Assembly (NCBI RefSeq): GCF_003144195.1
Contig: NW_020290005.1
Coordinates: 389,389 to 453,388, forward strand
Length of the DNA: 64,000 nucleotides
Reading direction: 5' to 3'
From: Ceraceosorus guamensis
Lineage: Eukaryota; Basidiomycota; Exobasidiomycetes; Ceraceosorales; Ceraceosoraceae
Made by a program: the position numbers and the translations under genes. Numbering within the stretch: position 1 is the first letter of the stretch; each line of letters begins with the position of its first letter. Positions 1 through 11,605 of this stretch are shown piece by piece. Below the pieces are notes generated by a model. It made no database searches. It saw nothing but the letters and a program-made list of their open reading frames with translations, and had not been told where the DNA came from.

Positions 1-400
1 CGCCTCCTCTTCCCAGTATTGCACCGCAAGCAACAGCTGGGTACCGCGCGTGGCCAAAGCGGCGCTCTGCAACCCACCAGCCACTCCGGCCAGCCATCTG
101 AGCGCCTCGACGCAGCAACCTGTCTACGGCCCGGTCAGCTGAACTGTCCGCGAAAGTCGCGCCGAGGCCCACCTTTATCTAGCCACAGTTGCCCCTGCGA
201 GAAGCCTATGGATCGCGCCTCGTAGTAGACCACACATTCCTCAAGGTGTCAGTTCCGAGAATCGTATAGCCGGAGTCATACAGCCTCGGCTGGTCACGGG
301 AAGTCAGCAACCTGACCACCAGGTGACCCAGTCTCCTTCGTCATCTGCCTGCGACGTCGGGCGGTCTTGTGAGAAGCTGCCATACAGAGTCCTCAGCGTC
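1..400. other. Upstream non-coding region of the first gene
   Basis: No reading frame here looks like a protein with a recognisable family, and the only ORFs are short and low in complexity. It is read as the 5' flank and leader of the gene whose ATG is at 401. It could also contain the 3' end of a gene lying outside the window; that cannot be decided here. Confidence 0.4.
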
Positions 401-2560
401 ATGTCGTACGCCGATCACTACAATCGAAGCTCCGCAAGTGGCTCCTTGCAGCATTCCAGGCTTGCTGGCTACAGCTCTAGCGCTCCATACTCGGCTTGGG
501 GCGACTCTACCAGGCCTAAAGGAGGGCATTCGACAGCACTGGACGACCGGCGGTACACGAACAACGCCAGAGCCGCTAATGGGTACCAACGCAGCGCTGG
601 CCCAAATGCAGCCGCCGGTTCGGCGTCAGCGTCTGGACACTCGTACCATCTTCCGACCAGCGGAAACTACGGTAATCACAGCTTTCCCTCGCCTGCCACA
701 TCTGCCACGTCAAGCGGCAGCAGCCTTCGCACCCCGCCTGATCTGCTGCTGAATGGCGCTGCGCTGGCTACTTCGTGGAAATCGGTCGACAAGCAAAAGC
801 TGCACAAGTGAGTCTCAATCGAGATCCTCTGCACTGTGTCACCGATGCATTGTCTGAGTGAAAGCTGTTTGGCTCTCCGCGTCTTGGGCATTGGCTGACT
901 TTGATGGCTTCGATGTACAGCAACCTTACTGTGACGGACATCGAGAAGCGCTTGAAGGTGAGCTCGAGCAGCAATGTCGATGTCTATCGTTTGGCTTGCC
1001 TGCATCTCAAGCTGATCCGAGTACCTCTCCGCCCACCTCCCTCATTCTAGCTGATGGCGAATTTACCAACGGAGCCGATCTCAGGAGAGCTGCCCACGCC
1101 GCCATCATCGCCGCGTCTTCAGGCTCGTGACAAGACACAGGACAAGGCGAGAGCTAGCGGTCGGGCTTCCGCTGGCACGAAGGAGGCGGCTGCTACCGAG
1201 AGCGGCACAACCAAGAAGCGGAAGGTCAGCACGCGAGCAGATGATGTTGGAGCGCAGACCAAGGAGAGGAGGCTCTCAGATTCTTCAGATGAGACTTTTT
1301 CGCGATCAAAGTGAGTTGGGCATGCCGCGTCACCATGTAGTCGCCTTGACGGACACTTGTTCATCTTCGGTACCTCCCGTGCCAATTAGACGAGATGATC
1401 AAAATCAGAGCAGGGACAAGAAGGCGGTCGCACCACGGTCACTTCATCGCAGCCTCGAAATCATTCTTCCGCTCGATCGTCGATGGGACAAGGACCTCTT
1501 CGTATCGACTGCTGCGTCGTGAGTTGCCGCAAAGCCCGAACAGGTTATGTTAGGTGGCTCGCAACTTCGTGCAGCTGACCATCGTTCTTCGGCCTCCTAG
1601 CTTTCGCGCGCGTGGCAGATCATTGAAGCATCAGGGAGACCAAAGACTACGGGAAGAGTCTACGATGCGCATCGGGAGCAGCCCTTCGAGCGCCGCTTGC
1701 ATCGCGACATTTGAGCAGATGGACGCCGTCTTGCTGTACGTATACAGCTTTTGGTGCGAGGACGAAGCAGCGACTATCGACACTGGCACCCCAGGCGTTA
1801 TCATCGCCGCGAATTGGAACACGATCTTTGGTCTTCTGAAGTACGTTTGCGATTGCCAGGAACGCAACGGGTTTCCCGCCCTTGCAGGACTTTGGTGAGT
1901 GCTCTCGCGTAGTGCATCTGCTGCCTCACTGTGCGCTGGCCGCTGACCCATCGTGTACGTAGCCGTCTCATTGAGGCGCTAGTTCTGCGGAAGGTCAGCG
2001 ACAACGAGAATCGTTTGCTTCAGCGTCGCCTCGCCAAGCTGGTGGCATCGTCTGCTGCAATAGCAAATACTGGCTCAACCTATGTCGCGGCAGGACAAAG
2101 TCCATCCACCCCATTCGGAGACACAGCAGCGCCATCACCGGCCTCTCATCATTCCGCAGAAGTCCCACCGGGGGATTTGTCGTCCGCAATTGCCGATATC
2201 TCTAGTATTATGCGCAAGACGGTCGGCGAGTCGGAACGGAGTGCCAGGCTCTTCGCCCAAGCTAGAAATGCGCTGTCACCGTCCACCTTGCAGGATTCCT
2301 TCCCAGACGTCTGGCAAGCTTGCCTGGCTTCCTCGACCGTCATCGAGCCCGTAAGAGACGCCCTGCGCTTGAATCCGGAAGGATTTGGCTCATCGAGTTG
2401 CGTCACGGACGATGCTCCTAGTGCTCGATGGGCGTGGCCACTGGACCACGTCACCCCTCTCCCACATTACGTCAACTTCGGTCGCGCCCTACTCCGTGAA
2501 GCGGCAGCCCGGAAGAATCTCAAATTCCAGCTAGCTGCGATCACTTCCCATCGATCTTGA
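401..2560 (+). CDS. Nuclear-type protein with possible AF4/FMR2 C-terminal-homology-like domain
   Basis: Six exons fit with closed phases: 401-807, 921-957, 1051-1310, 1390-1518, 1601-1894 and 1963-2560, giving 574 residues. Most donors are GTGAGT-like. ATG 401 is the first in-frame ATG. The N-terminal 270 residues are Ser/Ala/Pro rich, with a conserved-looking patch (KLHNNLTVTDIEKRLK) and a basic stretch (TTKKRKV) that resembles a nuclear localisation signal. From about residue 278 the protein becomes helical: RSLKHQGDQRL, then DAVLLYVYSFW, then IFGLLKYVCDCQ and RLIEALVLRK. This order (a basic KHxxD helix followed by helices where vertebrate AFF proteins have LSFIECG, YSETVDLI and RCQSLL) resembles the C-terminal homology domain of AF4/FMR2 scaffolds of the super elongation complex. 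The resemblance is weak and judged by eye. The gene model is firm; the function is a hypothesis. Confidence 0.7.
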
Positions 2561-4657
2561 TGCCTTGCATGCTGCACAACGACACGCTTGATGTGTCTTA
2601 GGCACACTGCAATCTGAGGACAGCACAATCAGCTGTTGTGCACGTCTGAAAACTGCCCTTGCACAGCTGCCACTATGCTTTCCTGGCTTCTCCAGCTCAC
2701 CACGATCAAGGGGATTCCTGCCCGAGTTCTTCAATTATCTTCAGCACGCTCGACTCGTCTTTATCGTGATCTGATTCTCCGGCACGCTTCCAGCATCCTT
2801 CAAGAGAACCTTGTACTACTATCCGTTTCGAACGACGCCCGCACACACGCTTTTCTACTCTGTCATATGCCTGGTTATCATCATGCGCTCCGCCCTTCAA
2901 CTTCATCGCTGCGCAACTCTTTGCACCGTCACTCATCCGATTCATGTTCCGCAACGAGGCCCTTCTGCAGGGAATTTATGGTGTTCTCGAGATCTGCTGT
3001 GTCCTGAGATGGGTCGCTGAGAGGATCGACGATGAATGAGCCTTCACTCAAACTGTTACTGTCGGCGTGCCTTTGCCGAGCAACGCGGACAGGCCGGACA
3101 GCTGCAGAGACTTTTGATTCCCTTCATACAAGCCGGCGCACCGTTGATGGTCACGAGTCGTGACTATAGTTCGTTCCCAAAAGCAGCACATCGCAGTCTC
3201 TGGGGACGTTCTCGAGGGCAATACATTGGGTCTCTGTAGCCTTCAATGGACTATGCGTTGGCGGACGATTTGACTGAGGATCAGGACGCGATGACGGCTT
3301 GCGGCTTAACGGTCTCACTCGTGACTGGCTCAGTGTTGAATGACAACTCGATCGTAAAGTTTGTCTCGCGACTGGCTGCGCTGCCATTCATGACGTCAAT
3401 GACTCGCGTGGCCTTCATATAGCGATCTGATGCCCGAAGAGCAAAAGTCTCCGAACCACTCGACTTTCTCCCATCATACGCATTCAGGATGCACCCTGCT
3501 GGCTCGCGGTTTGGCGACCTTCTAGAAGGAACGGGGCGCGTCACCTGTGAATGCGTACTGAACTAACTTGATCAGGCTTTGCGTCGTGACGCTGGGTGAC
3601 ATTTCGACTCCATCCCGCAGGCGTGAAACGGCTCGCACACGCGACCACGTCGTACCGGATGATGGACGGAGGATAAATGTTCCATGGCGTGGCATGCGAG
3701 GTCTTACGAATCACTTCGGACGCTAAGCACTCAGACTGTTGCGAATGTTGGAAGCAGACACGTACGTATACATGCGGTCCATGCTTCCACGCTTGCGCTC
3801 GCCGTCGTGGTCTCAAGAGATGGGACTCAAGACTGTAGACACGTACTCGACCGGAACATTTGTCATCTAGAATGATTGCCGTTCCGCTGCGCGACTTGCG
3901 TGCTGGACGTCTACTTGTTCACATGGCTGTGGCCCGCAATTCCATCAAGACATCGACCTCTTGTCGACATAGGTGGCTCCTCCTTCACCATGAAGATGTT
4001 CACGCGGCTAGCTCCAAGCGAAGCGCGGCTTCGTATGGAGCCGCTGCAGCAGCTTCGCCACTGGCCGCGACCAACAATGCGAGTTCAACCACTCTAGGCC
4101 AGATTTTGAAAGTCCTCTGAACCGGCTCGGCCAGCAGCAATTGCCCTTCAAATCACGAATCACGAATGTGATGCGAGATGCATCAACGCTTGATGCTTGT
4201 GGGGTCGAGATCTTAGACACAGGGTGAAGCCTATTCGCACTTTGCCTTGGGAGGATCGACTTGTGGAACAGGAGGGCGACGGGATCGGCCGAGCGAGCAC
4301 GAAGCTAAGCGACATGCACAAGTCAACGCCTGCACACACGACTTTGAAGCCAATCGTTCCAATCCATTTCGCTTCGGAAGGGGCCCATTCGACGTCGCAT
4401 CCTTTTGCGCATGCCAGCTGCACCTCGATGATCTCGTCTCGAGGTTTGGTGACGTTGATATCGCTGTGCTGCTTGGCTGACGCACGATGTTGCACAGGAC
4501 ATGCTGGAGGCCCCTAAAACCCCCCCACTCAAGACTCTAGCTTAGGGGCTGCCGTCGGCTTCAAAAGCATGAGCGCAAGGGCCCTTGCAGCTGTGCAGGA
4601 CTCACAACTTGCTTTCGCTCCCGCCTCACGGTCGCTTGCATTTCCTCAGGTTGCACG

Positions 4658-4674
4658 CCCCCCCCCCCCCCCCC
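4658..4674. repeat. Poly-C tract
   Basis: An uninterrupted run of about 17 cytosines, followed by CTCCC. It lies in the gene-poor stretch and is not part of any supported gene. Confidence 0.9.
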
Positions 4675-5822
4675 TCCCGTCCCAAAAGCTGGACGTGCAG
4701 AGCTCACTGGGGCGTGAAAAGATCGACAGCTCGGGGTGTCACCTTGCATTGATTGACGGGACAGGACACAGCACCGGCATTCTTAATTGCGACTCTGCTG
4801 CTGTTCGTGTGTATGGACATGTCAGAGAGGCGCTAGCGCGAGCGGAAGCAGATCTATGCGAGATGGAATGAGGAACACGGGCTCCAAGCGGCCACATTCA
4901 CCATTCGTGATTCGCGTGGAGGTGTGAAGAGCTGGCTTTCGAGGCGGACTGCACGTGAAGCACGCACTTGAGAGCTACCTACACGGCTTGCTGGCTAGAG
5001 AGCTTCAGCGACGCAAGAGATCAAGGCAGGTGCGAGTCACGAGTGAGGGGACTGGCCCTATCAGAATGACGAGCATTCCACAATTGAAGTGACCGAGTTG
5101 CCAAGGGTACACAACCGTGACTGCCTTTCAACAAACAAGCGCTGCTCGGGGCAGGCCCATCCGCATGATAGCGGCAAGGAACGCCCGCGCGCTTGAGCGC
5201 TATGATTGGCGCGCGGTACAGCTAGTACTTGGCTCGTATGTGCATGGCGCCGCAAGCGATCATTCACAACCAAAAGTCACATCGTGTATCTCGAGCTCGC
5301 TAACGATCACGAGATGCAATCGCGATCAGTCACGAAACAGAGAATGACGGTGCTTGCACAAAACGCCGCGCGTGGCTTTGTCGGCCCAGCTGAGACGCGG
5401 ACTGCAAGGCTCGCGGCAAATTGCACGCTTACTCGACGATAAAGAGACGCATGCAGCAGGTGCTATTTCAGCTTAAATTGCTGCTGTACAGTCACGAGTG
5501 GGCAGCAAGCTGGCCCGAGCCGTGCAATCAATCGTGAATCGTTTGATTCTTGATTCTCACTCTGATAATTGACGTACACCATTCGTGATCCCGAACTATA
5601 GTCGCTCCTCACCGCATCTTTCGCTCCTTTCTCCGAGCAGCAAGCATCCATGCAATCTCGATCGAGTATGTGACGCTTGCGGTGACTTCGCAAGGTTTAC
5701 ACGCGCCAGGCGCTCTGAATCGATGAGGTCTATCAGTGAGATACGCACCGCGGTACAGGTACACTCGTAAGCACCGCAGTGCGCACATCGAGAGGTCTAG
5801 AAATGCCTCCGCGGGTCCGTGG

Positions 5823-6212
5823 ATGACATGTTTGGTCAGCCAGCTCGCTTATTCATTCTCATCAGAGCTTTCAACACAGCGGGCGCGCAACACGGACAAC
5901 TCAGCAACGGCCGCCTCAATTGATGGAGCTGCAGGTGCCATGCATATATGCATGCAGCTTATAGGTGAACGCCATTTCCGCGTGCTGCGTGAGTTCCTGA
6001 TCCAGGAGAACGGGGGCCCGTTGGATGCGAAGCGTTTTGATGAACTTCTTTCAGAGCTTGAAATCACCTTTTGGGATTGCAACGAAAGCAAGAGACGCTC
6101 CTCGTTGGCCTGCCTTCTACTCAAGCTGAAGCTTATCGCTGCTCACCGATTGCGTGAGATATGCCAAGCTGGGTCGACGATGAGCGTTTCGACTCCCTTG
6201 AGCACGCAGTGA
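5823..6212 (+). CDS. Possible small orphan protein
   Basis: An ATG at 5823 opens 129 codons without a stop. The N-terminal 40 residues are Ser/Ala rich and unremarkable. The second half (ERHFRVLREFLIQENG, then KRFDELLSELEITFW, then SLACLLLKLKLIAAHRLREI) has regular hydrophobic spacing typical of amphipathic helices, which is why it is listed rather than dismissed. No family is recognised, there is no signal peptide, and there are no splice sites to extend it. An antisense ORF of 91 codons overlaps it, so codon structure does not decide the matter. It may be a chance ORF. Confidence 0.25.
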   Translation: MTCLVSQLAYSFSSELSTQRARNTDNSATAASIDGAAGAMHICMQLIGERHFRVLREFLIQENGGPLDAKRFDELLSELEITFWDCNESKRRSSLACLLLKLKLIAAHRLREICQAGSTMSVSTPLSTQ

Positions 6213-7887
6213 CTTACATTCACGTGATTCGAAGACTTCGCAGCCCCCGTAGTCCGCGGACCACAGTCACATCAGTATAGTCATGCAGACTTGATGCGAG
6301 TGCTTCTCGTCACGCGTGTGAAATCCAGCGCCGAGCCTGTTTCAACACCCGGCGCTGCAGCAATTGAAACTTGCTGCATGCATGGCGGGTGCGGCTGCCA
6401 GAAGGTCGTCAGCTGTAATGGGGCACTTCACCGCACTTTCTATTCGCGCGCGCAGCCGGCTGATCCGCGATTCGATAAGTTGCTGCGCTGCAGCTGATGG
6501 GCTGATACCGTGACGCTGTGTTGTGCTGCTGCTGCTGGTGGTGCTGCTCTTGCGGCGTACCAAGCGCACCAGCACGCCCATATGCAACCGCGGAGCTTGG
6601 GCCTTTTTCTCTCCGGAGTCCTCCGTCACCGCAAGCTCTCAGTGGCCATGCTGCTCGAGACGTGTCTGGATAATAAGATTGTCTGCTTCGCGGCGAGCCA
6701 AGCGGCCTCAGTCGGACTAGCTGCATTCGCATCCAAGGATTTCATTTGTACAAGGTGATTCACGTCTAGCTCCCAATGTGCCTATTCTCCAAGAGGCATT
6801 CCCTCAATCTAGATTCTAGATCCCTGCTGCCAGGATCGTTTCGAATTTGCTCACCGGTCCCGGACGCGTTGCAATCGATTCCTTCATATTTGATTCCGCT
6901 CTCCCCGCGCGTCGGGGCGCACAGTAGCCGGTTTTGAAATGACCCAAGGGTGAGCGTGAAATCAAGTCAAGCTGCGCGTCTAGCTTGTTGAAGCTCGCTG
7001 CTGCTGCTGGGGGTCGTCTGCAGGTACCTGCGCTCCATACCAACCGCATGGCCTACGTCGCTATATCGCCTCACACATGCGCGACATGGCCCACAGAGGG
7101 TTGTTGCGTGCTCTCTCTCGGCAATTCGAACCACAACAGTCCGTTCAGCCAGCGCTCTAATCACGACTGGTCAAACGACCGGTCTCGCACATTCCCCGAT
7201 CATCAGCCGGTCTTGGTCAGCCTTCTGAAAGCCACTCCGACCCCATCAGTCGCCCCTCACGACTTGAGCCCGCATGCTAGAATCTGCCATCATCTTCTCT
7301 TTCACCACGCTCATCAGAAATCGGTCTGCCACCAACGCGCGCGCGCTGGCCCGCCCAGCTCCACATCTTGCTGCTGATACCAGCGTGCTCCCCTTCGACA
7401 CGATCGCGACTGGTGTCTCTACTGCACCGCCGAGGCTGAAGACCACCGAAGGGCCTTCTGACTGCAATCGGTCATCCTGCTGCCCACGTTTCCTTTCTCT
7501 GCCACCACCATCATCTCCTAGGTGCGCACGTATAGGCTCTTCAGTCACCCAAAGTATCGCTGTGTGCATATATAGACGACACCGTCGACCTTCTACAAGC
7601 TTGCGCGAATTTGCTCTGTCTGAGTAGGTGGAATCCTTGACGATCTTCCGGGTAGCCTATTCTGGAAATCCTGCAAAGTGGCCAAGCTTGGTCGCACGTT
7701 ACTTCCGACATTCGAGCGTGCGCGAGCATCGGTCTTGCTGATCTTGTGAGTCATAAGGCCGGGAATGTGCAGTGCGCAGTTGCAATCCCTGCGACTGACC
7801 GTGCTGCTGCCCCTCACCGTGCTAGTCAACGGCGAAGCGCGGTGGCTGCCACAGACAGCGGTGGATCGCCATCGCTGAGGTTCAGGC

Positions 7888-10878
7888 ATGTCATCAACCC
7901 TCACCTCCATCGCGCATTGGCCATCCACCTCCGCCGCCTCAGGCTCGGATGCCTCCCACTGGCATGCATCGACGAGCCGCTCTGCCATCCAGCGTCCGAA
8001 CCATCGCTCGCCATTAGGCTCCGCGCCTCACTCGCCTATTCTGGACGCGATGCCAGACGGAGCCGGTAGGCGAGATGTGCGCTGTGCCCCAGGCCATTCC
8101 GCTGGCCCCGGGCGATCAGGAATTCAGGATGCGCAGCATTGGCACCCCAGCAACGACCTCGATCTGCATCATCTTGCTGTTGCAGGTGCCATCGAGGCAG
8201 CTGGGTACCGAAGTGGACAGTCTTCGGGTCGTGGGACGCCTAGGCTTACTAGTCCAAGCCTGCGGTCACCGCAAATAGACTTTCCGGTCGACGATGAGGC
8301 CGCGTCGCCAGTGTCGACAGGCACTCGATCACCGCATCGAACACGTCGGCCGGTGAGCATGAGCGCAACAAGTGGGCCCTCACGTTCGGGCAGCAACTCT
8401 TCCAGCTCGTCTCGAGACCAGTGGTGGGAGAATGTGTTGCCACCGGGTCAGCTTGCCGAGCGCCTGCGTCGCGCGCAGACCTCACAGGCGCAGAGCGGAC
8501 AAGACAGCGATCAAACCGTCACGCATGCTGGTGCATCTTCTCTACAAAGATCAAGTCGCACGTTGTCGGAGAAAGCGATTTGGTCTGGACTCGCAAAGCT
8601 GGCGCGCACAGCAGGTGACCCCGATCACCTCGCTTCAGACCACGGCTACCCTGAAGGTGCGTCGCGCAAGTCAGCCACGATTGGTCCTGGAGTCCAGCGC
8701 AGTGCGTTGCGTAGGCCTCGCGTGACGGCCGCAGGCAGCCTCAAGACGCACGGAAGCTCTCGATCCGATGTCGGCGAGCTATCTCCCAGCGACGGCTCCA
8801 CCCTCAGTGACACCGCTAGCCGGCAAAGCAGCCCCGTGGAACCAAATGAAAGCGCCAGTCGTCAAGAGCGCAGCCCTTCGCTGACTTCCTCAGGCGAGGA
8901 CCGGCTGTCATCCTCTCCACGCTTGGGAGCCCTCCAAGCGTCGCGGGTTGGCTACGGCGCCTCTGCCTCCAACGCCGCGTACCACCAGAAAGGCCGCACT
9001 AGTCAAAAGAGCTTCTCGAGAAGCACCAGCAATCGTCGCTCGAGAGTGATGAGCGAGGATGGCTTGGGCTTGACATTTGCCCAAGAGGCGATGCGCATGG
9101 GACCAACCGCTGCCGCTCTGGCGCGTTCCAGCAGCGACGAAGGGAACGAGCAAGCTGGGCGACTCGCTCCCTCGCCTTTTGTGGAAGATCAGGCCACACG
9201 CCACGACGAAACTTCTCGATCACTCCTATTTCCTCTTAGGTACCTTTCTTCCACTCCTGACATGAGCTCAGAGGAGGATAAGTCGGACTCGAGCAGTCAT
9301 CGTCATTACAGGTTCCAGCAGACGCCTTCGAGCTCCGGCACAGTAACGACTACAACGACGCGCGTCACTCGTACTCGCACCACGAGTGTGGCGAGTTTTG
9401 CGGACGACATTGATGCAGTCGACCGCGCTTCTGATCTGCGACCGGTCGAAGATTCAAAAGTTCGCCGAAGGGTGAGCTTCAGTCTGGACATAGAGCCTCC
9501 GGCGGGACGAAGCGTTCCTCCAAGTCGCCGCGGATCCCTCACGAATGTCAAGTCCTCACTTAAACCTTCTGCGAGCGTGCCCAGCGGCTCATTGCTTGCC
9601 GACGGCGCCGTGGCAGCCGCCGCTGCAGCTGCAAGGCGCAGACGTAACGAGTCAACATTCGACAGCTTGCCGCCCTCTCGCACCTGGTTTGCGGGTCTAG
9701 ACCACCGACCTAGCAGCGGGCGTCGTCTTCGAACTGTCTCTCGCGATTCCTTTGGCGCGAGAATGCCCTCTTACTCTGCTCCGTCGAGCCCCCGGCTGTC
9801 GGTGCATCTGCTGGACGCGGAAAGACCCCCGCACCATTTCGAAGATGAACAGTCTGACGACACTTTTCCGTTTTCACGCGGTCAGCGTAGCTTCGCTGCT
9901 ACTTCGCTCGACCAAGGAGGCCCCATGCCCGACATGGCTGTATTGCATTCGCTCAACATAGCGCAGACTCAGCTGGCCAGCGCGGGAAATCTTGCGCTTA
10001 CCTTGACGCGACAACTATCGGCGCCCTTGCGACCAGTGTTGCACGTCACGCTCTTCGTGAGCATTTCGACCATCACGCTGATCACCTTGCTCGGCTTCCT
10101 TTGCGCGTCGTACATCCTCTCTGTCTGGGACGACCTAGGCTCTCGCAGTCGGAGCGTGGGAAGAGCTGCTGGAGACGCAAGGCGAAACATCGAAGGCGGT
10201 CTGGGATGGGGACGGCGGATGCTTCTCGGAACTCATTTGGCAGTAGAGGAAAACTCTGCCGGCTCGTCTGAGGAGACTTCTGATGCAAAGTTACACCAAA
10301 CTACTACAACCCACGCACCTCGAGCCAAGACCTCGCCTTTGTTCTCTTCTCCCTTTGCCCTCGCCTTTCCATCTCCAGCAGCTTTTGCAGCCAAGTTGGC
10401 TCCTTCAGCTTTGGCCGAGCGCTTGGGTGTGGAAGTAGACTACCAACCCCGGCGCCGCTCGTCTGGCACCCCCGTCTCGCCCGACTTCTCGAGCAGCTCT
10501 GGGTCGACTTCTCGCCGGGCTTCTTCCGTGTTCCAAGAAGAGGACACGTACGACAAGCCAAGGCGGCCAAGGTCCTCCACGCCACCTCTGCCACCGCGTC
10601 CACCGCTATCTCATCTGGTGCCTTCCATTCTTCTCACCATCTTGATCGCGCTATTTGCCAGCTTTACGTCGTACTTGACAAACAAGCGCGCTGCGGAGGC
10701 GGCCAGTCAAGGTCAAAAGCACTTTGGAACTGCATCTTCAGAGCCTATGCCATCGCGCAAACCTCGACCCGGTGGTCACAGCTCAGCTGCCGCAACGTCG
10801 CGATCTGGCTCCTTTGGCAAGTCAGCAGGTCGCCGTCATGCAGCACAAGCCGGTGGCGGATTTGACATTTACAATTGA
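7888..10878 (+). CDS. Serine-rich protein with two C-terminal transmembrane segments
   Basis: A single long ORF of 996 codons starts at ATG 7888. The first 700 residues are Ser/Arg/Pro rich and look disordered, with a TTTTTTRVTRTRT stretch and an RRRVSFSLDI patch near residues 530-540. Two hydrophobic segments follow: about residues 714-738 (VTLFVSISTITLITLLGFLC) and about 906-929 (VPSILLTILIALFASFTSYL), separated by some 165 mostly polar residues. The design suggests a tail-anchored hairpin membrane protein with a long cytosolic or nucleoplasmic N-terminus. No family is recognised. Bases 8066-8185 (GT...CAG, 120 bases, a multiple of three) encode residues unlike their surroundings and may be an in-frame intron; removing them would leave 956 residues. 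Confidence 0.8.
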   Translation: MSSTLTSIAHWPSTSAASGSDASHWHASTSRSAIQRPNHRSPLGSAPHSPILDAMPDGAGRRDVRCAPGHSAGPGRSGIQDAQHWHPSNDLDLHHLAVAGAIEAAGYRSGQSSGRGTPRLTSPSLRSPQIDFPVDDEAASPVSTGTRSPHRTRRPVSMSATSGPSRSGSNSSSSSRDQWWENVLPPGQLAERLRRAQTSQAQSGQDSDQTVTHAGASSLQRSSRTLSEKAIWSGLAKLARTAGDPDHLASDHGYPEGASRKSATIGPGVQRSALRRPRVTAAGSLKTHGSSRSDVGELSPSDGSTLSDTASRQSSPVEPNESASRQERSPSLTSSGEDRLSSSPRLGALQASRVGYGASASNAAYHQKGRTSQKSFSRSTSNRRSRVMSEDGLGLTFAQEAMRMGPTAAALARSSSDEGNEQAGRLAPSPFVEDQATRHDETSRSLLFPLRYLSSTPDMSSEEDKSDSSSHRHYRFQQTPSSSGTVTTTTTRVTRTRTTSVASFADDIDAVDRASDLRPVEDSKVRRRVSFSLDIEPPAGRSVPPSRRGSLTNVKSSLKPSASVPSGSLLADGAVAAAAAAARRRRNESTFDSLPPSRTWFAGLDHRPSSGRRLRTVSRDSFGARMPSYSAPSSPRLSVHLLDAERPPHHFEDEQSDDTFPFSRGQRSFAATSLDQGGPMPDMAVLHSLNIAQTQLASAGNLALTLTRQLSAPLRPVLHVTLFVSISTITLITLLGFLCASYILSVWDDLGSRSRSVGRAAGDARRNIEGGLGWGRRMLLGTHLAVEENSAGSSEETSDAKLHQTTTTHAPRAKTSPLFSSPFALAFPSPAAFAAKLAPSALAERLGVEVDYQPRRRSSGTPVSPDFSSSSGSTSRRASSVFQEEDTYDKPRRPRSSTPPLPPRPPLSHLVPSILLTILIALFASFTSYLTNKRAAEAASQGQKHFGTASSEPMPSRKPRPGGHSSAAATSRSGSFGKSAGRRHAAQAGGGFDIYN

Positions 10879-11605
10879 GATTTCTGAGCGCGCTGCAGCA
10901 CTCGTCGGTATCTTGATGCAGTTGCACGCTTCAGCAAATCAAGGGGTGTTCGAGTAACAATTGCAAGATCTGTCCACGTTGTTCCAGCGCCTATGACCAC
11001 CCCTCCTGCAACACCCTCGTTCCTGCGCACTTCTTCATTTACAGGGCTTCCTACCAAATCATGTCCGGACGTTGATCTACCTTCATGTATTGCTAGATCA
11101 TTTTAGATCATTCACCCCAAGTATAATTCTCACCGCTTGATGTCGCGCCCTCTCTGCAAGTTGAGCAACACGTCCTGAGGCGCACAGCGGAGCCCTCGGC
11201 GCTGGACAAGGGTTCGTGAGGTAGGTTCATGGTGTGCGATGCAACGTGGGCTACGCCCTCTCGAAAAGCCTTGCATTGATGGTGCACTGCACGCATTGCC
11301 ATGTTGCTGGAGTTCGCAAGCGGATGGCAGCGCTTCGGGACAGTGGCGGGGTGCGGGTGCGCGTGGTTTGTGGAGCGCCAGTGACGAGGCGTCATAGCGG
11401 CGGGTGTCAGGACTCGGAGACTGATGGGTATCAGCAAGTGCGCCAGCTGATAGATGCAGCCGACCTGTCCGAGGCCAAGGATGGTCGTTGGGTGGTTGCT
11501 GCGTGAAATCTACGCATGATATGGTCGCTAAAGGGCGTGGGACTGACAACACTGCATCGCGTCGAGCACCCCCATCATGGCGATGAGGCGAATCGCTGGG
11601 AATTT
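10879..11605. other. Intergenic region between convergent genes
   Basis: It separates the 3' ends of the two-TM protein gene (+) and MED31 (-), so it should hold both terminators and 3' UTRs. The ORFs at 11130-11714 (-) and 11234-11506 (+) show no protein-like character. Confidence 0.5.

Larger units (their letters stand above)
2561..7887. other. Gene-poor 5.3-kb stretch
   Basis: No ORF here forms a recognisable protein and no exon chain could be built. It holds a run of about 17 C at 4658-4674 and several copies of the AATCACGAATG/CATTCGTGATT motif (near 4146, 4903 and 5578). One small ORF, 5823-6212, is listed separately. The last 600 bases are probably the leader and promoter of the gene at 7888. 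No transposase, reverse transcriptase or terminal repeat was seen. Confidence 0.6.
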
